Origin: an uncultured Archangium sp.
GTDB taxonomy: Bacteria > Myxococcota > Myxococcia > Myxococcales > Myxococcaceae
DNA: 7,687 nucleotides
Direction: 5' to 3'
Assembly: GCA_946479335.1 (NCBI GenBank)
Contig: CAMLFP010000269.1
Coordinates: 1-7,687, forward strand
Shown here: piece after piece, positions 1 to 4,329 of the stretch
How the letters are laid out: every line of letters starts with the position of its first letter
Position numbering within the stretch: the first letter of the stretch is position 1
Translations under genes and position numbers: made by a program
Notes under the pieces: model-generated
What the model saw: the letters and a program-made list of their open reading frames with translations, nothing else
Database searches by the model: none
Told to the model about the DNA's origin: nothing

Positions 1-318
1 GAGGCCGTGGTGGACGCGCTGCTGTCGTCGAAGCTCGCGAAGGCCGGCGCGAATCAGGCGATCGGCATCGTGGAGCTCTCGACCGTCGCCGCGACGCTGC
101 GCGCCGCCGACGTCGCGCTGAAGGCCGCCCAGGTGACGCTGACGCACTTCCAGTTGGCCAAAGGCATCGGCGGCAAGGGCTGGTTCATGCTCGCCGGCGA
201 GCAGCACGACGTCGAAGCCGCGCTCGAGGCCGCCGGCGCCGCCGTGCAGGCGCCGCTGCTTCTTGCCACGGAGCTGATCCACCGCCCGCATGCTGAGCTG
301 CGCGGCCGGGTCATCTGA
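1..318 (+). CDS. BMC-T (PduT-type) microcompartment shell protein, C-terminal part
   Basis: The reading frame is open at the window's left edge and ends at TGA 316-318, leaving 105 visible residues. From about residue 20 they form one complete BMC domain: it opens with AIGIVELSTVAA, has a central GIGGK turn, and ends with HRPHAELRGRVI. This matches, from memory, the second domain of PduT and of the Haliangium ochraceum BMC-T1 protein, which ends in a very similar RPxxELRG stretch. The first 19 residues look like the tail of a first domain plus linker, so I infer a tandem-domain shell protein forming pseudohexameric trimers in the facets of a protein-shelled organelle. Any Fe-S cysteine of PduT type would lie in the missing first domain. 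A GTG at 7 could in principle start a single-domain (BMC-H) protein of 103 residues, but its ribosome-binding region is outside the window. The family call is secure; the tandem architecture is inferred. Confidence 0.88.
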   Translation, partial: EAVVDALLSSKLAKAGANQAIGIVELSTVAATLRAADVALKAAQVTLTHFQLAKGIGGKGWFMLAGEQHDVEAALEAAGAAVQAPLLLATELIHRPHAELRGRVI

Positions 319-330
319 CGTTTTTCTCTG

Positions 331-337
331 GGGAGGA
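331..337 (+). promoter_or_regulatory. Ribosome binding site of the beta-helix lipoprotein
   Basis: GGGAGGA lies six bases upstream of the ATG at 343, a strong Shine-Dalgarno match at normal spacing. It fixes the start of the lipoprotein. It sits in the 24-base gap after the shell gene, where I see no convincing promoter or terminator, so read-through from the shell gene is possible. Confidence 0.8.
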
Positions 338-342
338 CACAC

Positions 343-2061
343 ATGAAGCGGATGCTGATCGCAGCGTGCCTCGGCGCGCTGTTCGTCGTGGGGTGCAAGA
401 AGGAGTCGAAGGACAACGCCACCGCGCAGACCGGTGAGACGAAGCCGGCCTCGGGCAACGAAGGCGCCACCGGCGAGACGAAGCCCGCGCCGGCCGCCGC
501 GAAGAACCCGGAGGGCTGCAACAGCGCGCTCTCCGAGCCCATCGCCGCCGACTACACCTTCACCGAGAAGTGCAGCCCGTACACCGTCAGCGCCGACTTC
601 AACGTCGACGGCTACACGCTGACCATCGAGCCCGGCGTCGAGGTGAAGGTGACGGGTGACGCCGCCTTCCACGCCGGCCACTACGGCAAGGGCAAGCTGG
701 TGGTGAACGGTACGAAGGAGAAGCCAGTGAAGTTCTCCGGCGCGCGCTGGCCCGGGCTGCGGCTGTGGAGCGACGCGGCCGAGTCGGCGCTCAACAACGT
801 GATCATCGAGAACGCCGGCACCGACGACGACGCGGCGCTGCACGTCGAAGCCGGCGCCGTGGTGCTCAACGGCGTCGCCATCGTGGGCGCGAAGAAGCAG
901 GCGCTCGAGGTGAAGAGTGACAAGCCGATGAAGAGCGCGGCGCTGGTCGACCTCTCGAAGGCCGGCGGGGACCCGTCGGAGCTGGTGCACGTGCCCTTCC
1001 ACTCCGCGGGCGTGCTGGGCGCGGCGCTGACGGTGCCCGAGAAGTCGATCATCTGGGTGCACGGCGGGCTCGACACCGACGTGACGCTGGTGAACTCCGG
1101 CGCGCCGTACCGCTTCCCCGACTCGGCGAACATCGACCCGCCCGAGGGCAAGTCGGCGGTGCTCACCGTGAAGGAAGGCGTCACCCTGCAGCTCGCGGAG
1201 AACGCGCGGCTGGCGTTCGGCCAGTACACCGGCGGCGCGGGCCTGAAGATTCAGGGCACGAAGGAGAAGCCGGTGCTGGTGACGCGCTACGGAGAAGATC
1301 AGGCCGCGACGCCCGCGCAGGGCTTGTGGTTCTCCAGCGGCGCGCGCCCGCCGGAGATCGACTTCCTCGTCATCGAGAACGCCGGCGGGAGCGACGGCGC
1401 GGCGATCTCCTTCGACGGCAACCGCGGCCTGGGGAAGATCACCAACTCGACCTTCCGCAGCCTCAAGGGCACCGCGGTCTGGGTGCGCGACGCGAACGAG
1501 CGCTTCGTGGCGTTCGACGGCAACACCTTCGACGGCGTCGAGGGCCAGGCGCTGCGCATCCCGCTCCAGTTGGCAGACAAGCTGGGCGCAGCGAACGTCT
1601 TCACCGACAAGGCGCGCGTACTGCTCACCGGCGCGACGTCGAAAGACGTGACGCTCGCGAAGCTGAACAAGCCCTACGTGGTCGACGGCGAACTGCGCGT
1701 CGACGGCGAGGCCACGCGCGCGGCGGTGCTCACCATCGCCGACGGCGCGTCGCTCCAGTTCAACGACGAGGGCATCGTGCGCGTCGGCGGGTACAACCCG
1801 GCGAAGGTCGTCGCGAAGGACGTCACCTTCGACAAGCTGCTGTCGAACTGGCACGGCCTCCACATCGCGGGCACGTCGAGCGTGGAGCTCGAGAACCTCA
1901 CCATCTCCGGCGTCAGCGCCGACGACTACCCGCTGGAGTTCGACGAGAACGTCACCGGCGCCGCGAAGAAGATCACCATCAAGGGCTCCGCCAAGGGCGC
2001 GCGGAGCTGCAACTCGAAGGTGAAGCTCGAGGCCGTGAAGCCGCTCGAGAAGTGCGAGTAG
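343..2061 (+). CDS. Secreted lipoprotein with three beta-helix-like repeats
   Basis: The 572-residue product starts with a lipoprotein signal peptide: MKR, a hydrophobic stretch, then LFVVGC with the lipidated Cys at 18. Lys at +2 fits outer-membrane sorting if the Lol rule applies. Residues 19-56 are a low-complexity linker with two GETKPA copies. From about residue 80 the protein contains three related units, near 80-265, 256-450 and 445-550. Each runs PYxV, then LTIxxGV, then strand-rich segments with Asn/Gly turns. GTKEKPV occurs at 123-129 and 305-311; IIENAG and VIENAG follow in units one and two. This resembles the right-handed parallel beta-helix (pectin-lyase fold) surface proteins common in myxobacteria. 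No polysaccharide-lyase catalytic residues are evident, so a binding or structural role is more likely than enzymatic activity. Mature Cys residues at 59, 77, 556 and 571 flank the repeats. The gene begins 24 bases after the shell gene, but a secreted lipoprotein is not an expected BMC component. Function unknown. Confidence 0.85.
   Translation: MKRMLIAACLGALFVVGCKKESKDNATAQTGETKPASGNEGATGETKPAPAAAKNPEGCNSALSEPIAADYTFTEKCSPYTVSADFNVDGYTLTIEPGVEVKVTGDAAFHAGHYGKGKLVVNGTKEKPVKFSGARWPGLRLWSDAAESALNNVIIENAGTDDDAALHVEAGAVVLNGVAIVGAKKQALEVKSDKPMKSAALVDLSKAGGDPSELVHVPFHSAGVLGAALTVPEKSIIWVHGGLDTDVTLVNSGAPYRFPDSANIDPPEGKSAVLTVKEGVTLQLAENARLAFGQYTGGAGLKIQGTKEKPVLVTRYGEDQAATPAQGLWFSSGARPPEIDFLVIENAGGSDGAAISFDGNRGLGKITNSTFRSLKGTAVWVRDANERFVAFDGNTFDGVEGQALRIPLQLADKLGAANVFTDKARVLLTGATSKDVTLAKLNKPYVVDGELRVDGEATRAAVLTIADGASLQFNDEGIVRVGGYNPAKVVAKDVTFDKLLSNWHGLHIAGTSSVELENLTISGVSADDYPLEFDENVTGAAKKITIKGSAKGARSCNSKVKLEAVKPLEKCE
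580..1992 (+). repeat. Threefold degenerate internal repeat in the lipoprotein
   Basis: Three diverged units, visible at protein level, begin near 580, 1108 and 1675. Shared landmarks are a PYxV strand, LTIxxGV, a glycine-rich G(H/Q)Y or GGY turn, GTKEKPV in units one and two (DNA 709-729 and 1255-1275, 546 bases apart), and a WxGL/GLWF/WHGL segment before a Glu/Asn-rich strand. The third unit is shorter and lacks GTKEKPV. The regular spacing suggests ancient duplication of a unit of roughly 180-190 residues. Confidence 0.65.
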
Positions 2062-2729
2062 TTATTTCACCAGCGCGAGCAGGAAACCGTCGTGCCCTTT
2101 CAATCCGACGGTTTGAAGCGCCGTCGCATCGAGCCCTGGGTGCGATGAAACGAGCGTGAACGCCGCGCGCGTGCCCTGCACGTTCGCGTCGGCGCTGGTT
2201 TCATTCAATACCTCACCGTGACGGGTCACGTGTCGACGATGATGATCGACCCCGGCCGCGTGAGTTTGAGCGCCCAGTCGACGTAGTGCGGGTTGTTCGC
2301 CTTGTCGGCGTCGATGAAGACCAGGTCGAACGGAGCGACGACTTCCTTCTCGAGCTACGCCAACACCTCGAGCGCGGCACCGACGCGAAGGTCGACGAGC
2401 TTCGCCTCGCCGGCACGTTCGAGGTTCGCCTTCGCGACCTCCGCGTGTTTCGGCATGCGCTCGATGGTGGTGATGCGGCCGCCTTCAGGGAGCGCCTTCG
2501 CGAACCACAGCGTCGAATACCCGCCGAGCGTGCCCACTTCGAGAATGCGCCGCGCGCCCTGCACCCGCGCGATCAGCGACAGGAACTTTCCCTGCGGAGG
2601 TGACACGTCGGTCGACGGCAGACCCACACGCGCGTTCTCTTCGAGGACCTTCGTGAACTCAGCACCATCGCGCGAGAGCAACTGCTGCGTGATGTACGCA
2701 TCGACCGCCGCAGGAACCTGGATGGTCAT
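2062..2729 (-). pseudogene. Family-3 O-methyltransferase, broken by a stop and a frameshift
   Basis: The intact ancestor would be a 222-residue SAM-dependent O-methyltransferase of the caffeoyl-CoA O-methyltransferase type (PF01596). From ATG 2727-2729 the frame gives 124 residues including the SAM motif LEVGTLGGYSTLWFA (63-77) and TTIER (87-91), then an in-frame TAG at 2355-2357 after EVLA. Past that stop the same frame resumes with family sequence: LEKEVVAPFD, then LVFIDADKANNPHYVDWALK, ending in IIIVD at residue 166. There one base is missing near 2229-2231: 'gac ac gtg acc' stands where 'gac aac gtg acc' (DNVT) is expected, and the unshifted frame hits TGA. In the next frame the C-terminus continues with TRHGEVLNE and ends LKGHDGFLLALVK, TAA at 2062-2064. 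The 668-base span is exactly one base short of 223 codons. The deletion removes the Asn of the metal-site DN pair. TAG is one transition from CAG (Gln). Either a recent pseudogene or two sequencing errors. Confidence 0.85.
2084..2114. other. 9-bp perfect inverted repeat in the convergent 3' ends
   Basis: AAACCGTCG (2084-2092) pairs with CGACGGTTT (2106-2114) around a 13-base loop, 22 bases past the lipoprotein stop and inside the last codons of the methyltransferase pseudogene. It could form a terminator-like hairpin for the rightward genes, but no T-run follows the right arm and the bases also encode the family's conserved GHDGF end. A chance palindrome in coding sequence is equally possible. 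Confidence 0.3.
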
Positions 2730-2748
2730 GCTCGTTGTTTAACGAGCA
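2729..2748. other. 8-bp hairpin abutting the methyltransferase start
   Basis: TGCTCGTT (2729-2736) and AACGAGCA (2741-2748) form a perfect stem with the 4-base loop GTTT. It fills most of the 25-base gap between the upstream lipoprotein stop (2755) and the methyltransferase ATG, and its last base is the A of that ATG. No purine-rich Shine-Dalgarno lies in the gap. It may restrict initiation, act as an operator, or be a weak terminator for the upstream gene, although it has no T-tract on the minus strand. Confidence 0.4.
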
Positions 2749-2754
2749 CCCGCG

Positions 2755-3321
2755 CTACTCGCGAACGAAGACGCCGAACCCGATGAAATTGCCGAAGCGC
2801 GTCGGCATCATCAACGTCTCGCCCGACACGCAATACTCGCTCCGCTCCGTCGCGAGGAACGCACCAGGGCCGGGCACATAGGTGCGGACCAGCCGGTCAC
2901 CCGACATGGAATACGCCCCCGTACTCGTCAGCCCGGCTGCGGAGTAGTCGCACCGGCATTGGTCCACACCCGCGTCGGAGCAGGTGCCGCCGTACATCGG
3001 CGCGCCTTCGTTGTAATAGGCGCAACCACCATCGTCTCGTGCCGACGAACTCGACACCGTGAGCTCGTAGTCGTTCTCCCCCGAGAACACGTACTGTCCG
3101 TCAGGCTTGAAACTCCAATGCTCGACCGGAGCTGTCGTCACCGTGAAGAGCGCGGGTGACGACTGGTAACAGCTCAGTCGCCAGTCTCCGGTGACGTCGC
3201 CACCACACGACTGAAAAGGGTGCGGGAGCTCGGCCTCAATACACGGCTGCGGCGGCGACCACTCCTGAGTGGGGCGCAAGCAGCCCGAAAACAGCACCAA
3301 CACCGCCAGTTGAAGTCGCAT
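2755..3321 (-). CDS. Cysteine-rich hypothetical lipoprotein
   Basis: I place the start at the ATG at 3319-3321, giving 188 residues: GGGAGAG lies just upstream, and the product then begins MRLQLAVLVLFSGC, a short lipoprotein signal with the lipidated Cys at 14. The frame stays open for 17 more codons upstream, but that extension would bury the signal peptide. The mature part has eight further Cys (27, 39, 51, 100, 114, 122, 124, 164), implying disulfides in the periplasm or at the outer membrane surface. GDWRLSC near 46-51, followed by alternating strand and turn segments (WSFKPDGQYVFSG, YSMSGDRLVRTY, YCVSGETLMM), vaguely suggests a small lipocalin-like beta-barrel, but I do not recognise the family. 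It lies 25 bases upstream of the broken methyltransferase on the same strand and 97 bases downstream of the acyl-CoA-dehydrogenase-like gene. Function unknown. Confidence 0.75.
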   Translation of the reverse strand: MRLQLAVLVLFSGCLRPTQEWSPPQPCIEAELPHPFQSCGGDVTGDWRLSCYQSSPALFTVTTAPVEHWSFKPDGQYVFSGENDYELTVSSSSARDDGGCAYYNEGAPMYGGTCSDAGVDQCRCDYSAAGLTSTGAYSMSGDRLVRTYVPGPGAFLATERSEYCVSGETLMMPTRFGNFIGFGVFVRE

Positions 3322-3322
3322 G

Positions 3323-3333
3323 AGTCTCTCCCG
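3323..3333 (-). promoter_or_regulatory. Start-deciding ribosome binding site of the Cys-rich lipoprotein
   Basis: On the minus strand GGGAGAG precedes the ATG at 3319-3321 by about five bases. It selects this codon over the in-frame ATG at 3370-3372, which would place an Arg/Cys-rich leader in front of the lipoprotein signal. Confidence 0.6.
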
Positions 3334-3354
3334 GGCGCCGCACACCGTTCTGCA

Positions 3355-3379
3355 CGCGGCGGCGTAACGCACCGCCGCG
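3355..3379. other. GC-rich inverted repeat, intergenic
   Basis: CGCGGCGG (3355-3362) pairs with CCGCCGCG (3372-3379) around a 9-base loop, in the 97-base gap between the acyl-CoA-dehydrogenase-like stop (3419) and the lipoprotein start (3321). It may terminate the leftward transcript about 40 bases past that stop, but there is no T-tract on that strand; the T-rich side lies rightwards at 3382-3391, where no gene ends. I could not identify a convincing promoter for the lipoprotein in the rest of the gap. Confidence 0.3.
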
Positions 3380-3418
3380 CCGTCTATTCTTCAACGCCGA
3401 CGCTCGAATTCGATCGCG

Positions 3419-4270
3419 TTACTCGCCGGTGCTCAAGTGCGCCCACGCTTTCTCACGGCGCAGCTCGCGGACTTTTGCCGCAATGGAGAGCAGCTTCTTG
3501 TCGCGCTCGAAGCGCGTGCGGAAGTCGGCGTCGAAGTGTTTCAGATCGACGAAGTCGATGAGCGCTTTCGACGCGGTGAGGATGCCCGCCAACGTCACGT
3601 GCGTGGCGCTCTCGCCCGGCGGCAGGCGCGCGACGGTGACGATCGCCGCGAGCTGCGCGAGCAACTGCTCCAGCGTCACCTTCGGCAGCGCCTCGCGCCC
3701 GTTGCTGACGAGACACCCGATGACCGCGCCGAAGACGTGCAGGTCTTCAATGGTGCGGAAGGGTTTCAAGTAGCGCTCGTAGCCATCGCCCTCGAGCACC
3801 GCCTCGACGCGCGCGTTCTCGAAGGTAACGGTTCCGTGCGGGACCTCGGGGACAAAGTCGAGTTCGAGCCCTTCTCCGTGCGTCACGCCCGGCGCTTTGG
3901 CGTCGATGCGCGCGACCTTGAGCTCCGGGCGCCCGTCGCGCTCGCCCACCTTCGCGACCACCAGCAGCGTCTCCGCGAGCAGCCCGCCGGAGACGAACGT
4001 CTTCATGCCGTTCAGCACGCCGTCGGTCAGCGTCGTCTGGATCGCGCGCGGGTGGCCGCCGCCGACTTCGGTTGCACAGAGCGCTCCGAGGCCGGTGATG
4101 GTCGGGTCGAGCCGGGTGATGGCGTTCGAGTAGCCGCCGAGGAACGCGAGGCCGAGGCGATCAGCCTGCGCGCCGCGCAGAATCGCGCGCTCGATCGAGT
4201 CGCCGGGCGCGGTGAGTTTCCACCATGCCTCCGGTGCGACCGCGTGCGTTGACAGCAGCTCCTTGAACAT
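3419..4270 (-). CDS. Short acyl-CoA-dehydrogenase-like protein
   Basis: The 283-residue product starts at ATG 4268-4270, with GTGAGG about eight bases upstream. Residues 64-110 carry the acyl-CoA dehydrogenase middle-domain pattern: CATEVGGGHPRAIQTTL corresponds to the family's TEPxxGSD segment, followed by LNGMKTFVSGG and LLVVAKV. Residues 144-155 (PHGTVTFENARV) match the family's beta-domain exit, and a reduced helical domain follows. At 283 residues it is well below the usual 380 or so. The N-terminal helical domain is shortened, and the C-terminal stretch that normally carries the catalytic Glu (medium-chain type, in a YEGT-like loop) is absent. Glu175 in RTIEDLHVFGAVIG lines up by eye with the helix-G Glu used by isovaleryl-CoA dehydrogenase, so activity is not excluded. 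FAD-dependent oxidation of an acyl-CoA is the family role; here it is uncertain. It follows argS by 59 bases containing a palindromic repeat. Confidence 0.75.
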   Translation of the reverse strand: MFKELLSTHAVAPEAWWKLTAPGDSIERAILRGAQADRLGLAFLGGYSNAITRLDPTITGLGALCATEVGGGHPRAIQTTLTDGVLNGMKTFVSGGLLAETLLVVAKVGERDGRPELKVARIDAKAPGVTHGEGLELDFVPEVPHGTVTFENARVEAVLEGDGYERYLKPFRTIEDLHVFGAVIGCLVSNGREALPKVTLEQLLAQLAAIVTVARLPPGESATHVTLAGILTASKALIDFVDLKHFDADFRTRFERDKKLLSIAAKVRELRREKAWAHLSTGE

Positions 4271-4276
4271 CGGCGG

Positions 4277-4312
4277 CCCTCACCCCAACCCTCTCCCGCT
4301 CGCGGGAGAGGG
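4277..4312 (-). repeat. REP-like palindromic repeat between argS and the next gene
   Basis: CCCTCTCCCG (4289-4298) and CGGGAGAGGG (4303-4312) form a perfect 10-bp stem with a 4-base loop. Read on the minus strand the right side continues TTGGGGTGAGGG. From memory this composite, a GGGAGAGGG hairpin followed by TTGGGGTGAGGG, recurs in intergenic regions of many proteobacteria, so I call it a dispersed REP-like element. Only one copy is in this window, so dispersal in this genome cannot be shown here. It lies 17 bases past the argS stop and may also work as a transcript 3'-end hairpin. Its GTGAGG end doubles as the probable ribosome binding site of the following gene. Confidence 0.65.
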
Positions 4313-4329
4313 GGTCCGTTCCAACAACC

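Noticed and set aside
319..342. T-rich stretch after the shell gene as an intrinsic terminator
   Set aside because: No hairpin precedes TTTTTCTCT and the gap is only 24 bases.
1326..2159. 277-codon plus-strand frame overlapping the lipoprotein
   Set aside because: Arg-rich +1-frame shadow of the repeat lipoprotein; no sensible start or domain.
2343..2369. TAG at 2355-2357 as a recoded codon (pyrrolysine or suppressed stop)
   Set aside because: The same gene also carries a frameshift, and the family usually has an ordinary residue at this position; decay or sequencing error is simpler.
2213..2416. Minus-strand frame of 67 codons
   Set aside because: Ser/Arg/Thr-rich out-of-frame reading of the methyltransferase pseudogene.
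3322..3372. 17-codon N-terminal extension of the Cys-rich lipoprotein
   Set aside because: It would place the lipoprotein signal internally; a good ribosome binding site favours the ATG at 3319-3321.
3437..4252. 271-codon plus-strand frame
   Set aside because: Antisense shadow of the acyl-CoA-dehydrogenase-like gene; low-complexity Arg/Ala composition and no family motifs.
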